Assembly: GCA_964510375.1 (NCBI GenBank)
Contig: CAZEBR010000048.1
Span: 1-8,591, forward strand
Direction: 5' to 3'
Source: CAYLJV01 sp964510375
Lineage (GTDB): Archaea > Hadarchaeota > Hadarchaeia > Hadarchaeales > JAGGTB01
Length of the DNA stretch: 8,591 bases
Positions 1 through 5,654 of this stretch are shown here, piece after piece. Position numbers and translations under genes: made by a program. The number at the start of each line of letters is the position of its first letter. Positions within the stretch are counted from its first letter, which is position 1. A model generated the notes under the pieces. It did no database searches and was not told the origin of the DNA. It saw only the letters and a list, made by a program, of their open reading frames with translations.

Positions 1-1
1 C

Positions 2-106
2 ATAGCGGCCACAGGCGTGAAGAGGGACCTGGAAGTCCTCACCAAGAACTTGGAGCACTTCAAAAACATCGAAGATCTGGAAGTAAGGGACTGGAAGAAT
101 TACTGA
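2..106 (+). CDS. VapC-type PIN-domain toxin, C-terminal fragment (5' end outside window)
   Basis: The frame opened at base 2 reads 34 codons to a TGA at 104-106. The residues IAATGVKRDLEVLTKN, then HF, then an Ile-rich turn and a final VRDW, match the C-terminal signature of VapC PIN-domain ribonucleases: the IAATAL helix, the L-V-T-x-N strand, the HF..I..L motif and the terminal V-x-x-W. VapC proteins are Mg-dependent RNases that cleave tRNA or rRNA and are neutralised by a VapB antitoxin, normally encoded just upstream. Most of the gene, including the first catalytic Asp residues and any antitoxin, lies left of the window, so toxin activity and pairing cannot be judged. It is probably unrelated in function to the glycan genes that follow. 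The family call is fairly secure for so short a piece because several motif positions agree in order and spacing. Confidence 0.75.
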   Translation: MAATGVKRDLEVLTKNLEHFKNIEDLEVRDWKNY

Positions 107-151
107 TTTTGGATCTCTTTAATTCACCTACATTATCTCTTAGATGGACTA

Positions 152-175
152 TTTTTGTTATGGGCATAACAAAAA
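152..175. repeat. AT-rich perfect inverted repeat (11-bp arms, 2-bp centre)
   Basis: TTTTTGTTATG at 152-162 and CATAACAAAAA at 165-175 are exact reverse complements separated by GG. The site begins 46 nt after the VapC stop codon. It could be a two-fold-symmetric operator or the folded end of the vapC transcript; T-runs at 152-156 and 184-188 would fit archaeal oligo-T termination. The sequence alone does not choose between these. Confidence 0.6.
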
Positions 176-414
176 AGTAGCTATTTTTCGCTGAGGAGAT
201 CTTTCATTCCTTCAGAATGTCACTTAAAATCGAAGATAACCTCGAAGAGATCGAACAAATAAAAAAAGGAGCAGGAGATTTCCGAGAAGGCGTCGAGGGA
301 GCGAGATCGGTACCACAGTCGAGATACGGCCTCTTTCTCGAGCCCTGGGGGAAATTAATTGTTAAACCAAAAAAATGGAAACCTGACTCTCGTTCACTGT
401 CGTCAAGGGGTAAA

Positions 415-431
415 GGGCGAGCCTCGCGCCC
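415..431. repeat. GC-rich inverted repeat in leader region
   Basis: GGGCG (415-419) pairs with CGCCC (427-431); an alternative nested pairing is GCGAG (417-421) with CTCGC (423-427) around a single C. A second hairpin lies 24 bp downstream. Either could be an RNA structure in the leader of the small membrane gene at 518, or chance in a GC-rich stretch. Confidence 0.35.
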
Positions 432-454
432 AGCTCAAAAAGTCACGTTTCGGG

Positions 455-468
455 GGACGGCTCCGTCC
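455..468. repeat. GC-rich inverted repeat in leader region (6-bp arms)
   Basis: GGACGG (455-460) and CCGTCC (463-468) are perfect reverse complements around CT. The repeat sits 49 nt upstream of the GTG start at 518 and just upstream of the weak CTTATTA box. No known riboswitch or RNA family is recognised. Confidence 0.35.
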
Positions 469-506
469 ACCTCAATCCTTATTACCGACGACGGGGGATT
501 TCCAAC

Positions 507-510
507 GAGG
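507..510 (+). promoter_or_regulatory. Ribosome-binding site deciding the GTG start at 518
   Basis: GAGG seven bases before GTG matches the anti-Shine-Dalgarno CCUCC. It supports GTG 518 rather than the in-frame ATG at 359 as the start of the small membrane protein. Confidence 0.5.
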
Positions 511-517
511 GTCGAGC

Positions 518-694
518 GTGAATCTGAAAGAGACTCTGACGAAAAACCTGGAGGTAGTCGGCATAGCGGTATTGCTGGTGGGACTGTTTCCCTACCTGTT
601 GTCTTTCAACGATACGGCGGCCCTGATAACCGTTCTCGTCGGAATTTGCCTGGTCTTTGGCGGGATTTACACCAAAAGCGAAGAGAAAGAGTAG
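518..694 (+). CDS. Small two-helix membrane protein (58 aa, GTG start), function unknown
   Basis: A GTG at 518 opens a 58-residue protein ending at the stop at 692-694. The start is chosen because GAGG at 507-510 lies seven bases upstream, and because the same frame extended up to the ATG at 359 gives only basic, low-complexity sequence. The protein has a short polar head (NLKETLTKN), a hydrophobic segment at about residues 11-30, a short polar turn around N31-D32, a second hydrophobic segment at about 34-51, and the charged tail TKSEEKE. It is therefore predicted to be a helical hairpin in the membrane with both ends on the same side. No family is recognised. It ends 87 bp before the glycosyltransferase at 782 on the same strand, so it could be co-transcribed and accompany membrane glycan assembly, but that is inference from position only. 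Confidence 0.6.
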   Translation: MNLKETLTKNLEVVGIAVLLVGLFPYLLSFNDTAALITVLVGICLVFGGIYTKSEEKE

Positions 695-744
695 ACGGGC
701 ATCGAAACACCTCCTTTTCCGAGAGACAATTTCACCACAGGCGA

Positions 745-750
745 TTTTAG
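745..750 (+). promoter_or_regulatory. Candidate TATA element for the glycosyltransferase at 782
   Basis: TTTTAG ends about 32 nt before the ATG, the same distance as the A/T boxes of several neighbouring genes, and would give a leader of roughly 9 nt containing the GAGG at 772-775. The better-looking TTATAAA at 764-770 is only about 12 nt from the ATG and would start transcription inside the gene, so it is the less likely promoter for this start. Read-through from the small gene at 518-694 is also possible. Confidence 0.3.
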
Positions 751-771
751 GCTTCCCGCACACTTATAAAC

Positions 772-775
772 GAGG
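772..775 (+). promoter_or_regulatory. Ribosome-binding site for the glycosyltransferase at 782
   Basis: GAGG with a six-base spacer to the ATG at 782; it fixes the start together with the typical MKILFVVEYFP N-terminus. Confidence 0.5.
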
Positions 776-781
776 TTCGAG

Positions 782-1915
782 ATGAAAATCCTCTTCGTAG
801 TCGAGTACTTTCCCCACGAAGAAATTACGGGGGGCGTGGAGGCGAGGGCCTACCATCTGTCCAAGCGACTGGCCGAGGACCACGACGTGTCCGTAATCTG
901 TTCGAGACAGCCGGGACAGCCGGAGGAATCCGTGAGGGACGGCGTCCGGGTCCACAGGGTCGGGAGCGAGCACCCGTACTCGAGCGAGGGCGACTTCCTG
1001 ACGAGGGTGAAGTTTGCGGACGCGGCCATAGAAAAGGGGAAGGAGCTTGACTTCGATCTGGTCGACGGGCAGAGCTTTCTGGCCTACCTGCCGGCGCACG
1101 CGATCGGGGAGGAAGCGGGCGTTCCAAAGGTGGCTACCTACCACGAGACCTGGATCGGCGAGTGGATTCAGAACAAGGGAGTTTTGACGGGGATTGGAGG
1201 GGAGCTCTGGGAGAGGATGTCGCTGGACAGGGACTGGGACGGGATAATCTCCGTCAGCGAGTTTACGAAGGACAGGCTCGTGGAGCACGGAGTCGACGGG
1301 GATTTGATCGAGGTCGTCCCGAATGGAGTGGACCTTTCCGAGTTTGATAAAGTTGAGGGGGAGGAATACGGGAGGCCTACTGTCTGTACCGTATCAAGGC
1401 TTACCGAGAAGAAACGCGTGGATCTCGTCATGAGGGCCTTTGAGGAGGTTTCGAGAGAAGTTCCACAATCTCAGCTGAAAATCGTCGGAAAAGGTCCTGA
1501 ACGTGACCGGTTAGAGAGTCTTTCCGAAGAGCTTGAAGCCGACATCGAGTTGCTGGGTTACCTCCCGAACAAGGCGGACGTGATCGGGGTGATGAAGGCC
1601 TCGGATCTCTTCGTCTCCGCTTCAGTTCTGGAGGGATTCGGCATGTCCGTGATAGAGGCGGCCGCCTCAGGAACCCCCTACGTGGTGTCGAACATTCCGC
1701 CCCACGTGGAAGTTACGAAGGGGGAGAGGGGAGGTTTAGTGTTCGATAGAGACAAAGCGGAGGATCTGGTCGAAAAGATGGAGAGGATGCTTACGGACGA
1801 GGAACTCTACGACAGGAAGAGGGAGGAATGTCCGGGGCTGGCCGAAGAGTACGAATGGGAAAAAATCGTGAAAAAACTGGAGAAAACTTATCGGTCAGTG
1901 ATAGAAGAAACCTAG
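782..1915 (+). CDS. GT4-family glycosyltransferase (377 aa)
   Basis: This is a retaining, GT-B fold glycosyltransferase of family GT4 (Glycos_transf_1 type), expected to transfer a sugar from a nucleotide-sugar donor to a lipid- or glycan-linked acceptor on the cytoplasmic side of the membrane. The N-terminal acceptor domain begins MKILFVVEYFP with a GGVEARAYHLSKRL loop at about residues 17-30. The linker carries ISVSEFTKDRL (156-166) and VVPNGVDLSEF (178-188). The C-terminal donor domain shows R206 and K211 in SRLTEKKR, the KIVGKGPERDRL strand-turn (233-244), and the E-x7-E signature E284-E292 in EGFGMSVIEAAASGTP. Length is normal and all key residues are present. There is no signal peptide or membrane helix. 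The start is supported by GAGG six bases upstream. The stop overlaps that of the convergent glycosyltransferase gene by four bases. Donor and acceptor cannot be predicted. Confidence 0.93.
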   Translation: MKILFVVEYFPHEEITGGVEARAYHLSKRLAEDHDVSVICSRQPGQPEESVRDGVRVHRVGSEHPYSSEGDFLTRVKFADAAIEKGKELDFDLVDGQSFLAYLPAHAIGEEAGVPKVATYHETWIGEWIQNKGVLTGIGGELWERMSLDRDWDGIISVSEFTKDRLVEHGVDGDLIEVVPNGVDLSEFDKVEGEEYGRPTVCTVSRLTEKKRVDLVMRAFEEVSREVPQSQLKIVGKGPERDRLESLSEELEADIELLGYLPNKADVIGVMKASDLFVSASVLEGFGMSVIEAAASGTPYVVSNIPPHVEVTKGERGGLVFDRDKAEDLVEKMERMLTDEELYDRKREECPGLAEEYEWEKIVKKLEKTYRSVIEET

Positions 1916-2973
1916 CAGTCTTCTGCGACCTTCCCTAACTCCTCAATCGTCCTTTCCATCGTCGTTTTCTCCTCGTAATTTTCCAGAATGTGCTTCCTGC
2001 CCTTCATCCCCATCCTTTCCGAGAGGTCCGGATCGTCCACGAATTTTCGAGCCTTGGCCACGAAGTGATCCAGATTTCCCGGCTCGACCAAGAAACCGGT
2101 CTCCCCGTCGATCACCAGGTCCGGGACGCCGCCGACACGAGAGCCGACGACCGGCGTTCCGCAGGCCAAAGATTCGAGGCAGACCCTCGGGAGGCCCTCC
2201 GTGTAGGACGTGAGCAGGAGGGCGGTGGCCTCGTTGTAGACCTCGATCATCTCCGAGTGGGGAACCCTTCCCCTGACCTCGACGTTGGGTGGAACGGATT
2301 CGAGGTTTTCAGTCCCGTCCCCGACCATGACGAATCTTGCGTCTTCCACTCTCTCAGCTATTTTCAGGAAGAGGTCGTATCCCTTTTCGGGCTCGAACCT
2401 GCCGACGAACAGGAAGGTCGGTTTCTGCCCTTCCCCGCCTTTCGGGCGGAACTTCTCGGCGTCGACACCTATCGGGATTATCTCTATGGGTGATTTTGCT
2501 CCCGCCTCCCTGATCCTCCCCTTCATGTTTTCGCTCAGGGCAAAGACTTCGTCGTAGGAAAAATTGAGTGCCATGCTCTCGATCGACCTGTTGAACCTCC
2601 AGATCGGCTCCCCGGATATCATCTTCCAGTGGTCGAGCGCTAGGTACCTCGGGGCGTAGACGGTCTTGTATCCGTGATCCTCGGGGAGGGACATCATGGT
2701 CGAGATCGCGGCAACTGGCGACAGCATCAGAACCAAGTCGGGCTCGATTCTGCCCAGTTTGTCCTTCAAAACCCCGGAGGATCGCCAGATCCCTATCAGC
2801 CTGAAAAGGCTACCTCGATTCGAAAATGGAATCCGTTCCGTGACGATATCCCCCTTCTCCCCCGAAAGAACCTCGACCACATCTCCCCCTCCTTCGAGCC
2901 CGCGGACGAGTTTCTCCGTGAAGACTTCTCCTCCACCACCACCTATCCGATCGATGACTAGGGCGACCTTCAT
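1912..2973 (-). CDS. GT4-family glycosyltransferase (353 aa)
   Basis: This is a second GT4 enzyme with a GT-B fold. From the start chosen here it begins MKVALVIDRIGGGGGEVFTEKL, with the glycine-rich N-terminal loop of GT4 enzymes at residues 11-15. The donor domain carries R192 and K197 in FVGRFEPEKGYD, FVMVGDG (214-220), VRGRVPHSEMIEVY, and the E-x7-E pair E259-E267 in TEGLPRVCLESLACGTPVV, followed by GGVPDLV. The open frame extends 36 codons further upstream, but those residues (Arg/Ser/Tyr-rich, through MKNRWFP) do not resemble a GT4 N-terminus. The ATG at 2973 has GGTGG six bases before it and a TATA box 34 nt away, so I place the start there. It is the only gene of its transcription unit visible, with a convergent neighbour at its 3' end and a divergent deacetylase at its 5' end. 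The sugar specificity is unknown. Confidence 0.92.
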   Translation of the reverse strand: MKVALVIDRIGGGGGEVFTEKLVRGLEGGGDVVEVLSGEKGDIVTERIPFSNRGSLFRLIGIWRSSGVLKDKLGRIEPDLVLMLSPVAAISTMMSLPEDHGYKTVYAPRYLALDHWKMISGEPIWRFNRSIESMALNFSYDEVFALSENMKGRIREAGAKSPIEIIPIGVDAEKFRPKGGEGQKPTFLFVGRFEPEKGYDLFLKIAERVEDARFVMVGDGTENLESVPPNVEVRGRVPHSEMIEVYNEATALLLTSYTEGLPRVCLESLACGTPVVGSRVGGVPDLVIDGETGFLVEPGNLDHFVAKARKFVDDPDLSERMGMKGRKHILENYEEKTTMERTIEELGKVAEDC

Positions 2974-2979
2974 GGGGAA

Positions 2980-2984
2980 CCACC
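2980..2984 (-). promoter_or_regulatory. Ribosome-binding site deciding the start at 2973
   Basis: On the minus strand GGTGG lies six bases before the ATG at 2973. It favours this start over the upstream in-frame ATG codons at 2994 and 3081, neither of which has a comparable site in a suitable position relative to the TATA box. Confidence 0.5.
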
Positions 2985-3006
2985 GATTTTTCATGGAATA
3001 GCCTCG

Positions 3007-3013
3007 ATTATAT
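3007..3013 (-). promoter_or_regulatory. Candidate TATA box for the minus-strand glycosyltransferase
   Basis: The minus strand reads ATATAAT here, inside the 125-bp divergent gap. Initiation about 25 nt downstream of the box would fall near 2985, giving a leader of about 12 nt that just includes the GGTGG at 2980-2984. Box, ribosome-binding site and start codon are mutually consistent. Confidence 0.5.
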
Positions 3014-3062
3014 GTTTGCCGTGAATATCGACCGGAAGTCGGGAAACGGACGCCGCGGAGAC

Positions 3063-3068
3063 TTTTTA
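3063..3068 (+). promoter_or_regulatory. Candidate TATA element for the deacetylase at 3099
   Basis: TTTTTA ends 31 nt before the ATG at 3099, predicting a leader of about 8 nt. It is one half of a divergent promoter region with the minus-strand box at 3007-3013. The match is loose, so confidence is low. Confidence 0.33.
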
Positions 3069-3098
3069 GCTTCAAAGACAAGTTGAAAACGTGGTCCT

Positions 3099-4076
3099 AT
3101 GACCAGATACGGAACCTTGAGCAGGTATTTTATGAAGTTCGCGGACCTGCTTACCGATCCGAGAAACCCCATCAGGATGCCCTACTATCTGGCTAAGGGA
3201 GAAAGAGAAACTGGATCCGAGCTCGACTCCGATACCGGAGTAAAGGTTTCATTCACGATAGATGTGGAACACGATTTCGGGATACCGTCCACCCTCGGGC
3301 GGATGTCGACCGTCGAGGAGGGGACGAGAACTCTGATGAACCTCTTCGACGACGAGGAAATAGAAGCCACCTTCTTCGTCTCGAACCCGGTCCTGGAGGG
3401 CTTCCCCGAAGTCGTGGAGGAGGTCTCCGGAAGCCACGAGGTCGGCGTGCACGGCTACGAGCACGAGGTCTGGTCCGGGCCAAAGTGGTGGTTGGGGGAC
3501 GACCGGATACTGACCCCCGAGGAAAAGGAGAACCTCCTCGGAGAGATGGTCGAGGCCGTCGAGGAGACCACGGGGGAGAGGCCGCGTTCGTTCAGGGCGC
3601 CGTACATGGCGGCGGACGAGGAAACGTTGAAAATCTTGGACGAAAAAGGGTTCGAGGTCGACTCCTCTGCCCCCTCCCAACTCGGCGTATTTCCCAAACC
3701 GTGTTTTCATTCCGATCTTTCGCTGGTAGAGATCCCCATATCCGCCGACCCGAACCCAAAATTGAAGTTTTCTCCCTTTCCCCACGCCCGGTTTGACTGG
3801 CTCAACACGAAGCTGATGTCCTCGCTTGGAGGGGAAAAATCGCTCGATTTCATGGGCAAGATTTTAAGACTACAGGCGGGAAAGGGCGTGACACCCCACT
3901 TGGTACTTCTCCTGCACCAGTGGGAATTTCTGAATCCGCCAAAAGGGGTCGAGGAGCGGTTCGAGTATGCCGGCGAGGAGAATGTCGAACTGCTGAGTGA
4001 AGTGGCAAACGGTTTGGAAGAAAGGTATTCTATAGAATACCTCTCGATGAGAAGACTCAGGGAAAAGATCTCATGA
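3099..4076 (+). CDS. Polysaccharide deacetylase, NodB-homology family (325 aa)
   Basis: This is a carbohydrate esterase 4-like enzyme, expected to remove acetyl groups from an N- or O-acetylated sugar using a divalent metal. The NodB core runs from about residue 48. Motif 1 is FTIDVEHDF with D55, E57 and D59, the D-x-E variant seen in many exopolysaccharide-locus deacetylases rather than TFDDG. Motif 2 is VHGYEHE with the metal-binding H118-x3-H122. Motif 3 is FRAPYM with R166 and P168. Motif 4 is VDSSAP (187-192), and motif 5 is LLLHQWEF with H273. All five are in order, so the enzyme looks intact. No signal peptide is evident, so it probably acts in the cytoplasm, perhaps on a lipid-linked precursor. 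The start at 3099 has only a weak GGT upstream; ATG 3132 (residue 12), with AGGT five bases before it, is a real alternative. It converges with the phosphodiesterase-family gene. Confidence 0.88.
   Translation: MTRYGTLSRYFMKFADLLTDPRNPIRMPYYLAKGERETGSELDSDTGVKVSFTIDVEHDFGIPSTLGRMSTVEEGTRTLMNLFDDEEIEATFFVSNPVLEGFPEVVEEVSGSHEVGVHGYEHEVWSGPKWWLGDDRILTPEEKENLLGEMVEAVEETTGERPRSFRAPYMAADEETLKILDEKGFEVDSSAPSQLGVFPKPCFHSDLSLVEIPISADPNPKLKFSPFPHARFDWLNTKLMSSLGGEKSLDFMGKILRLQAGKGVTPHLVLLLHQWEFLNPPKGVEERFEYAGEENVELLSEVANGLEERYSIEYLSMRRLREKIS
4023..4042. repeat. Perfect 20-bp palindrome inside the 3' end of the deacetylase gene
   Basis: AGGTATTCTATAGAATACCT is its own reverse complement without a spacer. 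It encodes RYSIEYL close to the C-terminus of the deacetylase, 32 bp before the stop codon. Most arms of this length would not occur by chance in a window of this size, but the codons are constrained by the protein (the second deacetylase has the similar DIEYLT near its own end). It may be a protein-binding site, a transcript-end hairpin, or coincidence. Confidence 0.7.
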
Positions 4077-4081
4077 AAAAA
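4076..4081 (-). terminator. Possible oligo-T terminator for the phosphodiesterase-family operon
   Basis: On the minus strand a run of six T begins 24 bases after the stop codon at 4106-4108, in the short A/T-rich gap between two convergent genes. Archaeal RNA polymerase often stops at such runs without a hairpin. This is a positional inference only. Confidence 0.3.
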
Positions 4082-4105
4082 TGCTTATTTAAACCTGATG
4101 CGTAT

Positions 4106-5653
4106 CTATATCTTTCCTTCTTTCTTCAGCTCTGAAATCTTGCCCTTCAACTTTTTCTTCTCCTCTTCCCCGGACCTGTACTCTACTTCCCTCTCGGCGG
4201 GGTCGGAGCCCTCCGCAAAAACTTCCGTCAGAACCTTTCCGTCCATGTCCTGCGGTATTTCGAGTCCGTAGATGTGAAGGATCGTCGGCGCTATATCCAG
4301 GATCGAGACGTCTACTCTCCCTCCGTCCGACCTGATATCGGGCCCGATTGCGGCGAACAGGCCGGTCCTTTTGTTCTCGCCCCTCCACTTGCCCGGCTTT
4401 TCGAAGACCTCGCCCCTCCCGAGCTCCCCGGGGATGTGAACGTTCGGGGCCTGATCTATGACCAAGTCAGGAGCTTTGTCCAGATGCTTTCCCGAGTAGA
4501 CCTCTTCCCTTTTGTACACCTTTCTCACGATGCTCCTTCCCGTAATGGGGCTTTCGAGCCCCTCGAGATCTTGAATAAGATCGTTTCTCAGTTCCTCGTA
4601 ATCCCCTTCGTCGAGCTGGTCGCTCAGGTAAATGGGGCCCTGACCGCTCGCGACGGCGAGGCTTTCCTCCCAGTCCATCATCCCCCCCTTGGCTTCTCTA
4701 TTCACACCCCCACCGCTCGAAGGAACGGAGGAGGCCAATGAATCCGGCAATATTTTGAGGAGAAAGTTCCTCACGCCCAGCCGGTCGGCCAAGTTAACCA
4801 CTCTTGATCTCGTCAGGCCGAGCTTTCCGAGTATTCCGGTCATCATGCCTTTTTCCGTCTTTAGAAGGCCCTCCTCCTCCAGCCATGTGTTGACGTTGAA
4901 TACGTCCTTGATTTCGTTCGAGCCGTGATCCGAAATCAGAATCAGGTTGAACTCGTCACCCCGCTCGTCCATTATCCTGCCGATGTTATCGTCGATGGTC
5001 TTCCAAGCCTCCTTCACCAATTCATCGTTCCAGAGAAAGTGATGCAGGACGTTTATGAAGAAGACGGTCATGTGGACGAACTCTATCTCTTCGTCCTCGT
5101 CCAGAAGCTCTTCGGCCAGTCGGAAGCGTTTCTCTATCAAGTCGAGTATTTCGTCAAAAATCTCCCTACAATCTTCGGCATCGGAAATGGGTCTTCCCGG
5201 ACGAACCCTGTAGTCAATTTTCTCCAGCTTATCTCGCAATTCCTTCGGGTAATAATATCTCTCGTCGCCGGCGTCGGGACCTCCGGAAACCAGGTAGCCG
5301 TCGATGCTTTTCGGCGGATAGGAGGTCGGGATATTAATGACGGCGGTCCTCCTGCCCTCCTGATTCAAATAGTCCCAGATCTCCTCGTTTTCCTCGGAAC
5401 GGTAGTCGGGACTGTAGACCTTCCTCTCGGACCAGTCCACGTTTTCCCACCAGAATACGCCGAGCTTGCCGGGGTTTTTGCCCGTGGAATAACACTTCCA
5501 GTTGGGAGACGTGACGGGGGGTGGCTGGGACTCCAGGTCTCCGGAAACCCCCTCCTTCCTGATCTCGTTTAAATTTGGCAACTCCCCGTTCTCGATCCAC
5601 GGACCGATGAGTTCGAAAGATGCCCCGTCCAGACCGATTACGATGGTTTTCAT
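4106..5653 (-). CDS. Alkaline-phosphatase-superfamily phosphodiesterase/phosphotransferase (515 aa)
   Basis: This belongs to the type I phosphodiesterase/nucleotide pyrophosphatase family. It starts MKTIVIGLDGASFELI, with metal ligand D9. PPVTSPNWKCYSTGKNPGK (44-62) contains the expected nucleophile T48. SDHGSN (241-246) supplies D242 and H243. The region FFINVLHHFLW (198-208) holds H205 where a D-x3-H metal pair is usual, with N201 in the Asp position. GENKRTGLFAAIGPDI (425-440) aligns with the common GxHxxxGxFxxxGP segment but has N427 for His. Thus one metal site looks complete and the other altered. Length is normal, with a Lys/Glu-rich C-terminal tail and no evident signal peptide or membrane helix. 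Such proteins recur in archaeal glycosylation and S-layer loci, where substrates are mostly unknown; here hydrolysis or transfer of a phospho-linked group is inferred. It follows the deacetylase stop by one base (TGAGATG), implying translational coupling. Confidence 0.87.
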   Translation of the reverse strand: MKTIVIGLDGASFELIGPWIENGELPNLNEIRKEGVSGDLESQPPPVTSPNWKCYSTGKNPGKLGVFWWENVDWSERKVYSPDYRSEENEEIWDYLNQEGRRTAVINIPTSYPPKSIDGYLVSGGPDAGDERYYYPKELRDKLEKIDYRVRPGRPISDAEDCREIFDEILDLIEKRFRLAEELLDEDEEIEFVHMTVFFINVLHHFLWNDELVKEAWKTIDDNIGRIMDERGDEFNLILISDHGSNEIKDVFNVNTWLEEEGLLKTEKGMMTGILGKLGLTRSRVVNLADRLGVRNFLLKILPDSLASSVPSSGGGVNREAKGGMMDWEESLAVASGQGPIYLSDQLDEGDYEELRNDLIQDLEGLESPITGRSIVRKVYKREEVYSGKHLDKAPDLVIDQAPNVHIPGELGRGEVFEKPGKWRGENKRTGLFAAIGPDIRSDGGRVDVSILDIAPTILHIYGLEIPQDMDGKVLTEVFAEGSDPAEREVEYRSGEEEKKKLKGKISELKKEGKI

Positions 5654-5654
5654 C

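Larger units (their letters stand above)
107..517. other. Intergenic stretch with no convincing gene; dyad and GC-rich hairpins
   Basis: I find no gene I would defend here. An ATG at 217 opens a plausible-looking start (MSLKIEDNLEEIEQIKKG, helix-like and Glu/Lys-rich). The same frame then becomes low-complexity Arg/Ser/Pro sequence and runs out of frame across the small membrane gene at 518-694, and its only purine-rich upstream stretch (193-200) is about 16 nt away, too far for a normal ribosome-binding site. It could be the decayed head of a gene or a short unrecognised peptide. Visible structure includes an AT-rich dyad (152-175) and two GC-rich inverted repeats at 415-431 and 455-468. CTTATTA around 478-484 could be a weak TATA element for the GTG at 518. 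I see no tRNA, CRISPR or insertion-sequence pattern. Confidence 0.5.

Noticed and set aside
359..517. Upstream extension of the small membrane protein to ATG 359
   Set aside because: The extra 53 residues are basic and low-complexity; GTG 518 has a GAGG site at proper distance.
217..750. 177-residue plus-strand open frame
   Set aside because: Only the first 30 or so residues look protein-like; the rest is Arg/Ser/Gly-rich, lacks a well-placed ribosome-binding site and overlaps the better-supported small membrane gene in another frame.
764..770. TTATAAA as the promoter of the glycosyltransferase at 782
   Set aside because: It ends about 12 nt before the ATG, so transcription would begin inside the coding sequence; kept only as a note.
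764..1288. 174-residue minus-strand open frame
   Set aside because: Antisense shadow of the GT4 gene at 782-1915, which has complete family motifs.
2974..3081. 36-codon N-terminal extension of the minus-strand glycosyltransferase
   Set aside because: It does not resemble a GT4 N-terminus and would place the start upstream of the TATA box; ATG 2973 has a GGTGG site.
3249..3785. 178-residue minus-strand open frame
   Set aside because: Antisense to the deacetylase at 3099-4076; no domain pattern, and high GC lengthens spurious frames.
4925..5572. 215-residue plus-strand open frame
   Set aside because: Antisense to the phosphodiesterase-family gene, whose motifs span the same bases; no recognisable fold and no ribosome-binding site.
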